Shown piece by piece: positions 35,089-43,449 of a stretch of DNA of 64,000 nucleotides (position 1 is its first letter; each line of letters opens with the position of its first letter). Source of the DNA: Haliea sp. Lineage in GTDB: Bacteria; Pseudomonadota; Gammaproteobacteria; Pseudomonadales; Halieaceae. The stretch covers positions 53,776-117,775 of the forward strand of contig JADJAL010000019.1 in assembly GCA_016704305.1 (NCBI GenBank), in the 5' to 3' direction. The position numbers were made by a program, and so were the translations under genes. The notes under the pieces are model-generated. The model searched no databases, was not told the origin of the DNA, and saw only the letters and a program-made list of their open reading frames with translations.

Positions 35089-36760
35089 GCGGTGCTTCCC
35101 GGAGCTGCCCGCCCGCACTCTTCGCAAGGCATGTTCCCAAGGCATGCTTACCAGAAACTGCCTGTTCAGCTAGTCCATGACAGGCAGCGTGACAGGCAGC
35201 GACCGGCACCGCCACCTGCACACCACCGGTGGAACCCATCATCACCAGGTCGCCCGGCAACAACACATCCAGCAGCGGCTTCAACGGACTGACCGCCGAT
35301 GTCAGCGCGTCGCCCACACTGCTCAGGATCGCGCCACTGGCGAGCACGGCGGTAATGCCACTCGAATCGCCGGGCAAACTGACCACATCGCGAACGGCAG
35401 CACCGGTTTTTAAATCCAGCGCAGCGACCACCGACTGCACGGGCGCGGTAAATCCCAGCAGCGGCACTTTGTAGCCATAGACTACCGGCACCAGTACTGC
35501 ATCCGCGGTGACTGTCGGATTGCCGTTGCCAGCCGCGACGGGATCGCCAAACAGCAGGGAAGAAGGCAAGCGCTGCGACAGCATGCCCGAGAAATCACTC
35601 TGCCACAGAATTTCGCCCTTGGGGTTAATCGCTACCACGGCCGGCGCGCGCGCCTGCAGTGCGTAGATCGTGCCGTCGGTTCCAACCGCCGCGGCACCGG
35701 CCGCCGCCTGCGTTTTCACTTTCCAGTTGTTTACACCTGTGTTGGCGTCAATGGCGTAGAACCACCCTTCTTCATCGCTGACATACACCTGGTCCTCGTG
35801 CGGTGAGAGCGCGGGACTGGAGCCACTGCCCAGGCCAATCGCCGTGACAAATGCCTCCTGCACCAACAAGCCGCTTGCCGTTGGCAGCACATCCAGTGCG
35901 TAAAGCGCTCCCACTCCTTTATCGGCGCCACTGCCAACAACGTAAATCCTGCCGTTGGCGGCCACCGCCGGCGTGTTGGCGGAACGCATGCTGCCGCCAA
36001 AAATCAACTGCCAGGCCCACTCCCTGAAATTCGGGTCCATCAATCCGTTCCCCAGCACACTGTCCGGCATGGGTTCCGCGCTGGCATAGGGTGCCAGTAC
36101 CCCCGGCAGGCGATAGGCCCGATTCAGCGTTTTACCGGTGGCGCGGTCAATAATCAGCACATCGCCAAAGTTGGTCACCCCCAACAGATCTCCCGCGGCT
36201 GTGAACGCTGCCGTGGTAAAGGCATTGACCGGGTGATCGCCCGCCGCGACCCAGTCGCCCGGTTGCAGCGGCGGCAGTTCGACAACCCATTTCACTTCAC
36301 CGCCGGGCCGGAAGGCGAACAGCTGGTTGCAATCGCTGAGATAGATATCGCCACGGGTATCGACGATCGGGCTGGACAGGAGGGCACAGGGGTCGACACC
36401 GTCCCGCGCGCTGGTCCAGGGCTCGGCATGCCACAGCGCGGTGCCGTCGATAGCATAGGCATGCAGATTGCTGTTCCCCTTCGCCAGACCGGTGGTGAAA
36501 TACAGTTGCTTGCCGTCGGGACTCGTCACCGGAGCCGTGAGCACGGTAGCGCCGCCCGCCGCCTGCCAGTGGGTGTACTCGCGTGACAGGACCATGGTGT
36601 CAACCGAGCGGCGATTCCCGGCGTCCCTGTGCAGCGTGGGCCAACCACCTGGCGAGTAGGTTGCCGCAGGTGCGCTCGCGGCAGCCGCGAGGGCTGGCGC
36701 GCAGAACGCCAGGCTGACCCACGCACTCATCCCGAACCAAAATACTCTTCGTGATTTCAT
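35000..36760 (-). CDS. Secreted PQQ-binding-like beta-propeller protein, probable 3' frameshift
   Basis: A signal peptide (WVSLAFCAPALAAAAS) is followed by PQQ-like blades: GTALWHAEP, GDIYLSDCNQLFAF, GRIYVVGSGADKGVGALYAL, DQVYVSDEEGWFYAIDANTG, GTIYALQARAPAVVAINPKG. No catalytic dehydrogenase signature is seen, so it may be a binding or scaffolding propeller. The frame as given enters the convergent LLM gene by 89 bases with an atypical Cys/Arg-rich tail. A shift near 35205 gives an ending LPVTLPVMD and a TAG at 35170-35172, which I favour. It starts 34 bases after the two-repeat protein on the same strand. Confidence 0.78.
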   Translation of the reverse strand: MKSRRVFWFGMSAWVSLAFCAPALAAAASAPAATYSPGGWPTLHRDAGNRRSVDTMVLSREYTHWQAAGGATVLTAPVTSPDGKQLYFTTGLAKGNSNLHAYAIDGTALWHAEPWTSARDGVDPCALLSSPIVDTRGDIYLSDCNQLFAFRPGGEVKWVVELPPLQPGDWVAAGDHPVNAFTTAAFTAAGDLLGVTNFGDVLIIDRATGKTLNRAYRLPGVLAPYASAEPMPDSVLGNGLMDPNFREWAWQLIFGGSMRSANTPAVAANGRIYVVGSGADKGVGALYALDVLPTASGLLVQEAFVTAIGLGSGSSPALSPHEDQVYVSDEEGWFYAIDANTGVNNWKVKTQAAAGAAAVGTDGTIYALQARAPAVVAINPKGEILWQSDFSGMLSQRLPSSLLFGDPVAAGNGNPTVTADAVLVPVVYGYKVPLLGFTAPVQSVVAALDLKTGAAVRDVVSLPGDSSGITAVLASGAILSSVGDALTSAVSPLKPLLDVLLPGDLVMMGSTGGVQVAVPVAACHAACHGLAEQAVSGKHALGTCLAKSAGGQLREAPPTAAKTAWQTPRCAASCRQSRTMRCGRPR

Positions 36761-36794
36761 GCCTGCCTCACCCTTATGGGCATAGTCGCGCCGC

Positions 36795-38030
36795 TCACAC
36801 CTGCAACAACTGGATATAGTCCTTGAGCCGTGTTTGATACAGCACCGTCCCTTTCGCTACCTGTACCGCGAGCGGCTCCTCAATCGCGCTGCCGGACTCA
36901 TCGATGGCGATTTCCCAGGCCAGCCGAGCGCTGTCGCGTTGCAGGATGCGCGCCCGGCGATCGACCCCTTTTACCAGGCCGTCCAGCCCACCGACCATCC
37001 CTCGCGCCAATAGCGCGTACCAACCGTAGGGCAGCGCCTCCTCTGCCGCCGGACATTCCAGCAATTCAAACAGCACACTGTGCGGCAACAACCGTGTCAA
37101 CTGGACGGACCAGTATTCACATGGCTGGAAGGCCGGATGGATGTTGAGCACCGCAACAATCCCGTCAATGCCGGTATCCCTGCACCCCAGCCAGTCGCTC
37201 AACCGATTGCTCATCACCCAACTGCTGCCAGTCATCTGGAATTCGCCGACAGCGAGCGCCGCAGCATCGCCGTAGCGCTGCGCGACCGAATACATAAGAC
37301 CACCAATCAACAGGTGCACCTGCACCGCCAGCTCCTTGCACACCACCACCAGCGCCGCATGGGACAGTTGCTCCAGTTGCAATTGTTCGAACAGCGGACC
37401 GGAGTAATCGTCGAGGCCGCCCGGTTGAGCGCCCTGCGGGCGAGCTATAGCGATGTTCGCGAGCCGCGTGCTGCTCATTACCTGTGTGATTTCAGGCTCC
37501 GGAATTTCATCCGCCGCCGGGTCGATAAACACCGTCCATTCACAGTGCGGCGCGCGATCAGCCGGCACGCGCGGCGGCCGATGCACCAGCGTCATACGGG
37601 CGCGCGCATTGGTAGCAACGGCCGTGGCGTTGAAGGTGGGATCCTCGATATCGTGGCACATCACCTTGACCGCGTCGGCGCCGCGCGGCTCGGTCTCCAG
37701 CAGCGCCCCGCAACTGTTGAGCCAGAAGCGCCCGCTATCTGCCGCTGTCACGGCAAAGTGCACGTCAAAATACTGATGGGTGAAGCCGCACTCCAGTTGC
37801 AGGCCTTTGAAAATGGTGGCGACATCGCTGCCTCCGGCGAAACCCATCGCCTTCTGCATGCGGCGGGTGTACACCGGGCTCGCTCCCATCCAGTTGGCGA
37901 TGGCGACATCCTTGTAGGCCTCATCGCCATGGTTGATACGCAGGGCAGCGTAACCCGTCCTGCTATTGAACTGGGCACAGAGCATGTACTCGCGCCCCAA
38001 TTGGGCCAACTTGAAGTCGGCTGAATTCAC
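36795..38030 (-). CDS. Two-repeat protein of unknown family (full-length form)
   Basis: A 411-residue protein, homologous to the one at 22765. Two repeats of ~190 residues: the first with LGREYMLCAQFNSRTGYAAL, DVATIFKGLQLECGF, FWLNSCGALLE and MCHDIEDPTFNATA; then the linker GLDDYSGPL; the second with VVCKELAVQVHLLIGGLMYS and GIDGIVAVLNIHPAF. The second repeat has lost the Cys-His-Asp positions kept in the first. No signal peptide or membrane segment. It precedes the propeller gene on the same strand and is divergent from the TetR gene at 38185. I do not recognise the family. A distant relation to amino-thiazoline-carboxylate hydrolase-like proteins crossed my mind but is weak. Confidence 0.75.
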   Translation of the reverse strand: MNSADFKLAQLGREYMLCAQFNSRTGYAALRINHGDEAYKDVAIANWMGASPVYTRRMQKAMGFAGGSDVATIFKGLQLECGFTHQYFDVHFAVTAADSGRFWLNSCGALLETEPRGADAVKVMCHDIEDPTFNATAVATNARARMTLVHRPPRVPADRAPHCEWTVFIDPAADEIPEPEITQVMSSTRLANIAIARPQGAQPGGLDDYSGPLFEQLQLEQLSHAALVVVCKELAVQVHLLIGGLMYSVAQRYGDAAALAVGEFQMTGSSWVMSNRLSDWLGCRDTGIDGIVAVLNIHPAFQPCEYWSVQLTRLLPHSVLFELLECPAAEEALPYGWYALLARGMVGGLDGLVKGVDRRARILQRDSARLAWEIAIDESGSAIEEPLAVQVAKGTVLYQTRLKDYIQLLQV

Positions 38031-38112
38031 TCAAATTTTTATCGCTCAAAGTTCTCGCCTGCTGGTTGTAACGTGGACGGCTTGCGGTACCGGCAATATA
38101 TAGTCATTGTTT

Positions 38113-38128
38113 TATAGTTGTCACTATT
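38113..38128. promoter_or_regulatory. Imperfect palindrome matching the one at 34164
   Basis: TATAGTTGTCACTATT matches the palindrome at 34164-34179 in 13 of 16 positions, including one entire half-site. It lies in the divergent region between the two-repeat protein (start 38030) and the TetR gene (start 38185), the usual place of an autoregulatory TetR operator. Confidence 0.55.
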
Positions 38129-38184
38129 TTAAAGTCTGAAGATCTGCAACACCCTTCGCACCTTCTGCAAGCCCGGAATCGGCC

Positions 38185-38786
38185 ATGACCAAACTGAACA
38201 AACCTACCAAACGCGAAGCCACGCGGGAGAAAGTGATCCTGGCTGCCATAGACTGCATCTACCGCGACGGCTTCCACGCCGCGCATACCAATCGCATCGC
38301 CGAAGAAGCCGGGGTGAGCTGGGGAGTGTTGCAATACCATTTTGGTGACAAGGATGGCCTGCTGCAGGCGGTTATTGACCATATTTTGATGACTTCACCC
38401 GGACGCTGGAGGCGACGACACTTGCGGGCGACGATCTACAGCAACGCGTCAGGCAGTTGATCGACGGTGGCAACTGGTCAGCAAGAAAGGAATACCGTGT
38501 CAGCATCGCCATCTTGCGCAATGCGGGCAAGGACGAGTCCTCCAGCATCAATGGGCAAAAACAATTAGCGCGTTGGGCGAAGCGAACCTCGCAGCTGTGG
38601 GATGGCTTGTTCCAGGATAAAATCCAGGAGCCGCTGCAAAGTGAGATCGCCCGTCACCTGCTGTTTGCAACGCTGCGCGGCATGGTCGATGAAATCAATC
38701 CCAAGAAGAGCAAGACCAGACAGGCGATTCGATTGGAGTGTGACGCGTTGAGCGAGGCGATCACTTTTTTGCTCACTCGGAGTTAA
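38185..38786 (+). pseudogene. TetR-family regulator with a single-base frameshift at a T run
   Basis: The N-terminal part carries a clear TetR HTH: REKVILAAIDCIYRDGFHAA then IAEEAGVSWGVLQYHFGDKD. In the starting frame it stops at 38460; the ligand domain continues in another frame (ASP-rich TRTLEATTLAGDDLQQRVRQ, then LIDGGNWSARKEYRVSIAIL) to 38786. Adding one T at the TTTT of 38384-38387 joins the two as HILDDFTRTLE. Thus either a sequencing error or a recent loss of the regulator. It likely controls the two-repeat/propeller operon and, via the palindrome, the SnoaL-P450 operon. About 201 residues if repaired. Confidence 0.85.
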
Positions 38787-38998
38787 AACGATCGTCGCAA
38801 ACCGGTGCAAAAAGCGTCGCGCGGCGCGGCCTGTGCCTTGCCGCCGGGACGCGAACCACCGTGGGGGCTCGGCTCGGGCTGCCTCGCACGGTCCCGACGG
38901 CCCATAGAGCAAAACGCCTCAGTGCCAGTATCGACCTTCAGTGGGCGCCATTAGCCCTACCAGCCCGCTCTCACTTCAGCTAATCCTGTTCTTCAAGA
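38787..38998. other. Intergenic, nothing recognised
   Basis: About 210 bases between the convergent TetR and P450 genes. GC-rich in the first half, no coding frame with start and ribosome-binding site, no convincing terminator or RNA gene. Confidence 0.4.
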
Positions 38999-40227
38999 CT
39001 AAGAGACCACATCAAACGCTATCGGCATTTTTTTAATGCCATGAATAAAGCTGGAGCGCAGCCAATTGACGTCGCCACTCAGGCGCGGGTTGCGGATACG
39101 TTTGAGGATTTCCTCGAAGATCACTTTCAGTTCCAGGCGCGCCAGATGCGATCCCATGCAGAAATGCTCGCCGATGCCAAATGCGCGGTGATTGTTCTTC
39201 ACATCCTCGCGCTGCGCACGCGTGATATCAAAGGTATCGACATCGCTGAATACGTCCTCATCGGAATTCACTGCTGCGTAGTACATGTTGACCTTATCGC
39301 CTTTTTTGATCAGCTGGCCGCTCAGCTCAACATCGGCTGTGGCGGTGCGGCGAAACGCGATAATCGCCGGATCAAACCGCAACACTTCCTCGATTGCGCC
39401 CTCCAACAGTTCCGGGTTGTCCACCAGCATCTGGTATTGCTCGGGATGCTCCATCAACAGTCGCATGCCTTGCGACGTCACCGTGCGCGTCGTTTCATTA
39501 CCCGCCACCATCAGCATCAGGAAAAAGTGGCAGAACTCCTCATCGGTGAGCGGTTCGTCCTCGACGGTACCGTTGAGCAGGACATGCACGATATCGTCCT
39601 GCGGATTGTCGCGATGCGCGAGTGCCAGCTCGTGGGCGAGGAAGAACATATGGGCCATCGCATTCTCACCGTCCGCCTCGGACGTTGAAAGCTCCGGGTC
39701 GGTCATACCCAGCATGATATTGGTCAATTCGAACAGGTGCTGTCGACGATCAATCGGTACTCCCATCAACTCGCAGATTGCAATCAGCGGCAGCTCGGCC
39801 GCGATCTCTTCCACGAATTCGCACTCGCCACCGGCCACCGCCTTGTCGACGATATTGCGCGCAATCTCGCGAAAGCGGGCCTCGTAGCTGTCGACTTTTT
39901 GGGCGTGAATGCATTGCGCACGAGGCGGCGGTACTTCAGGTGCTGCGGCGGGTCCATATTGATCAACTGCTGGCGCATCAGCACTACCCGGTCCTGCGCG
40001 GACTCCCAGGGCAGGCAGCTCCTTTCCGCCGAGGAGAACAGCAGCGGGTTCTTGGAGATGAAATCCAGGTCCTTCTGCCGCGTCACCGCCCAAAACCCGG
40101 TGTCTGTCTCCGGGTCATCATGCCAGTAGAGTGGCTGTTCGTTGCGCAAGTACCTGAACACATCGCGCGGGACACCGCCCTGGTAGGTTTCCGGTGCTGT
40201 GAGATCAAAATGTGGGCAGCCAGCCAT
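38999..40227 (-). pseudogene. Cytochrome P450 (CYP125/CYP142-like class) with a frameshift at a T run
   Basis: A soluble bacterial P450. First part: MAGCPHFDLTAPETYQGG, PQHLKYRRLVRNAFTPK. After a frame change: KVDSYEARFREIARNIVDKA, I-helix LMLMVAGNETTRTVTSQG, ExxR in EEVLRFDP, haem loop FGIGEHFCMGSHLARLE. One missing base in the TTTTT at 39896-39900 (AAAAA on the coding strand) separates the parts; restoring it gives ~409 residues. The layout with HDDPETDTGFWAVTR resembles steroid and terpenoid side-chain hydroxylases, an inference. Start at 40227 chosen for GAGGAG upstream. Confidence 0.85.
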
Positions 40228-40384
40228 GCTTTGCTCCTCGCGTGATGTTGACATTCAATTCGGGTTGAGTGGACGTGGCGCGGCAACTCAACAATCAGGC
40301 AGATTAACCGCCGAGCGGAGCAGACTACACCCTATTAGTCTGCGGGGATATACTCGTGCATTGGCCTGGAATCGACCCCGACAG

Positions 40385-42150
40385 CTAGTCTGCCGGGTGC
40401 AGGCGAATCAGGGATCCCTGTTCACTCAAAAGATAAAGATCATCGTCCGGCCCCTGCTTAACATCCCGCAGACGCAGGTTGAGGTCCGACAACAGCCGGT
40501 GTTCCGTCACCTTCCCGTCCGGATCAAAGCTCAGGCGGTTGAGGTGCAGCGCGCGCAGCGCCCCGATAAAGGCGCTCCCATTCCAATCGGGAAAGCGCGC
40601 GCCCTGGTAAAAGGCCAGTCCGGCGGTAGCGATGGACGGTACATAATAGTAAGCCGGCTGTTCCATGCCCTCCTGGGCGGTGCCCACGCCGATTTTGCCG
40701 CCGCCGTATTCTTCACCATAGGTAATAACCGGCCAGCCGTAGTTGGCGCCAGGTACGAGATGGTTCAGCTCGTCACCGCCCTGCGGTCCGTGTTCAGACA
40801 CCCAGAGTTCGCCAGTGACGGGGTGCCGGGCGAGGCCCTGGGGATTGCGATGCCCGTAGGTGTAGATCGCGGGGCGTGCGCCCGGGGTGTCGACAAAGGG
40901 ATTGTCCACCGGGACAGAGCCATCAGCAAAAAAGCGCAACACCTTGCCCAGGTCGTTATCCAGGCGTTGCGCCAGTTCCCCATGGCCGCGTTCGCCCATG
41001 GTCATGTACAGATGCTCGCCACTGAACAATAAACGACCGCCATAGTGCTTTTTGGTGTCTTGCACCGGTTCAGTGGTGTAGAGCACTTCGAGGTTGCGCA
41101 GTGCGTCACCGTCAAGCAGCGCACGCGCCAAACGCGTGGTCGAGCGACCCTCGCCCAGCGGAACCGAATAGGTCAGGTAAACCCAGGCTTGCTGCACAAA
41201 GTCCGGGTGCAAGGCGACATCCAGAAGGCCGCCCTGCCCCTCATGGAACACGTCAGGCACACCCGTGATCGGCGCGAGCTGGCCGGTTGCAGGATTCAGC
41301 CGCTGCAGCGTGCCACCACGCTCCGTCACCAGGATGTCGCCACCGGGCATGAACGCGAAACTCCAGGGCATCTGGAGCTGGTCGGTAATTACAGTGGTGG
41401 CAATCTCCGGCTCTTTAACGCTTTCACTGTGCGGCGCCTCCAGTTCATCCAGCAAACGCGTGCGTATGATGTCGCGCCAGACGCTATAGCCCTGCGTACT
41501 GAGATGCAGCCCGTCGAAGCGATAATTGTCGGGATCGGGTTCGCCATCACGCCCCATCAGGCCACCCGAGGTATCAATGACATGCAAGTTGGGATCTGAC
41601 CCAGACCACTTTGCTATCAGCGCATTGGTGGATTGGGCGATCGGCCAGACCGACCAACGCATCGGCGACGGCGTAATGCCGATGAAGTAGATCGGCACTG
41701 CGGGCTGGTCCGCTCGCACGGTGGCGACAAACGCCTGGTAGCTCGCCAGCAGTTGCTCCGGAGTCTTTGCCGCGCCGGGGTGAATGTCATTGGAGCCGGC
41801 GAACACCACCACCGCGCGTGGCTGGTAGGCATTCACCAGCCGCTTGGCGTAATGCACGACATCATTCAGCTTCGCACCGCCGAAGCCATGTTGTATGACT
41901 TCAATGGGAGCCATGTCCTTCGCGAGTGTGTCCCACAGGCGGATACTGGAGCTGCCGACAAAGACGACACTCTGCCCGGGGCGGTGATTATTTCGGGTCT
42001 GTGACTCCAGGACACTGATAGCCTCCCTCCCACACCAGCGGGTCCTCGCTGCGCGCGTTGCGGATCTCCGTAGAACTGCCACGCCGGCCAACTGAGGCCC
42101 AGAGTCACGAGTGCAAGCACGAGTGCGATGCCTTTGAGTATCTTTTTCAT
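40385..42150 (-). pseudogene. SGNH-hydrolase / PQQ-type sugar dehydrogenase fusion with N-terminal frameshifts
   Basis: Two domains in one frame. Domain 1 (to ~residue 225): SGNH/GDSL esterase with FVGSSSIRLWDTLA, VVVFAGSNDIHPG and DGLHLSTQGY. Domain 2: soluble aldose-sugar-dehydrogenase-like propeller with QMPWSFAFMPGGDILVTERG, GHRNPQGLARHP, SEHGPQGGDELN and ANYGWPVITYG. Such a fusion suggests deacylation then oxidation of a glycoside or sugar ester in the periplasm. The signal sequence MKKILKGIALVLALVTLGLS at 42150 is in another frame; about two small shifts (near 42070-42080 and in CCCTCCC at 42023-42030) are needed to join it. The domains from 42000 down to 40385 are intact. Confidence 0.82.
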
Positions 42151-42268
42151 CTACCGCGCCTGCCTGTGTGTCTGATCGAACAGTGACAGATTACCAAATC
42201 ATGGGCGTTGAATCGCCACATGCTGCCCGCTATGATCGAAGACATTCCAATCAGCATGGATCCTGAAC

Positions 42269-42910
42269 GTGGTTTTTACTCGAACTTCCGCCTTACAGCC
42301 AGCAAGGCACTGCAACACTGTAACCCTGTCCCTCTTGTTCGCTCTCTCATTCACTATCGCCATTGTCACCCGCCTGCCGAGTGCACAGGCCGGGCCTATC
42401 CCCAACGTAGAGGCTGCAACTATCCCCAGCGACGTCTGGGTGGCGGTCGATACCGAGGAGCTCAGTCTCGCCGTGATGCAAGGTGACAACCCGCTGGAGG
42501 TGTTCGACAACATCGCAATCGGCAGCAATGGCACCAGCCTCGCTAAGAAAAGGGGCGACAGCACTACGCCACTCGGTGAATTTACCATCACCGAAATCCG
42601 GCGCAGCGAGCGCTTCAAACTGTTCATGGCCATCAACTACCCCAACCTTGACCACACGGAACGAGCCTTCCAGGATCAACGTATCGGCGCCAAGGAATAC
42701 CGGGCATTGCGTTATGACCTCGACCGGGGTCTCCCACCGTTGCAGAGCACCAGTCTCGGGGGCCAGCTGGGCATTCACGGGGTCGGGACCGGGGACATGA
42801 AAGTGCATGAAACCGTCAACTGGACCGAGGGTTGTATCGCACTCACCAATGAACAATTGCTGGAATTGGCCAAATATGTCGTAGTGGGCACCAAGGTAGT
42901 GGTGCGCTGA
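42269..42910 (+). CDS. L,D-transpeptidase (YkuD domain), first
   Basis: A 213-residue exported protein. After a hydrophobic signal (LSLLFALSFTIAIV) the YkuD domain begins at SDVWVAVDTEELSLAV; the active site reads GIHGVGTGDMKVHE followed by NWTEGCIALTNEQ, with Cys as nucleophile and His upstream. The active-site loop is TEGC instead of the common SHGC. It would cross-link or modify peptidoglycan in the periplasm. The start is uncertain: GTG at 42269 is the first in-frame start upstream of the signal region. Confidence 0.85.
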   Translation: MVFTRTSALQPARHCNTVTLSLLFALSFTIAIVTRLPSAQAGPIPNVEAATIPSDVWVAVDTEELSLAVMQGDNPLEVFDNIAIGSNGTSLAKKRGDSTTPLGEFTITEIRRSERFKLFMAINYPNLDHTERAFQDQRIGAKEYRALRYDLDRGLPPLQSTSLGGQLGIHGVGTGDMKVHETVNWTEGCIALTNEQLLELAKYVVVGTKVVVR

Positions 42911-43109
42911 CTGGCAAAAAGTCAGGTAAACAACCTCTTGCGATTACGCTCAGTATCTCTGAAAATAGCCGTCGGAGGTGCTCGCCGAACTGGTTTGGCG
43001 ACATTGCCCTAAAACGAACGGCACAACCCGATTGTAAAAAGGGACGCGCTGTTCAAACTGGATACACTTTATAGGCCGGTTAACGGCTGACCACTTAGAG
43101 GACAACATT

Positions 43110-43355
43110 ATGCGTAATTCGCTCAAAACCACGGCAGCAGTTTTTATGTTGGTCGCCCTGACAGGGGTAACCGGCTGCGCCACCACTCGCGATCTGGACA
43201 CGCTGAAAGCGCAAGTTGAAAGCGCCCAGGCTGCTGCCAGCAAAGCTTCTGCAGATGCAGCTGCTGCTCTGGCAAAAGCTAATGCTGCTCAAGCATGCTG
43301 CGATGCCAACACCGAAAAAATGGATCGCATGTTCAAGCAGTCAATGAACAAGTAA
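43110..43355 (+). CDS. Lpp-like alanine-zipper lipoprotein
   Basis: An 81-residue lipoprotein: VALTGVTGC lipobox, then DLDTLKAQVESAQAAASKAS and further heptads of Ala and Leu predicting a trimeric coiled coil, like Lpp/OprI. It ends SMNK with a C-terminal Lys, the residue through which Lpp is attached to peptidoglycan. An L,D-transpeptidase is convergent 95 bases away. Contains an unusual CC pair in AQACCDANT. AGAGGA precedes the ATG. Role: outer-membrane to wall tether, inferred from this pattern. Confidence 0.85.
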   Translation: MRNSLKTTAAVFMLVALTGVTGCATTRDLDTLKAQVESAQAAASKASADAAAALAKANAAQACCDANTEKMDRMFKQSMNK

Positions 43356-43373
43356 ACCATAGGGCACCTCTTT

Positions 43374-43415
43374 ACCGGAGCGATTCCTCCCTTTATCGGG
43401 CAGGGTCGCTTCGGT
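43374..43415. terminator. Hairpin between convergent lipoprotein and transpeptidase genes
   Basis: ACCGGAGCGA pairs with TCGCTTCGGT (10 bp with one G-T pair) around a 22-base loop. It begins 19 bases after the lipoprotein stop. No T-tract follows, so it may be a stabilising 3' structure or a shared terminator. Confidence 0.45.
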
Positions 43416-43449
43416 GACTTCACACAGCATTATTCGCAATTTCCAAGCT

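Noticed and set aside
38787..38998. Possible structured RNA between the TetR and P450 genes
   Set aside because: GC-rich but I could not draw a convincing tRNA, 4.5S or other known fold, and no promoter or terminator frames it.
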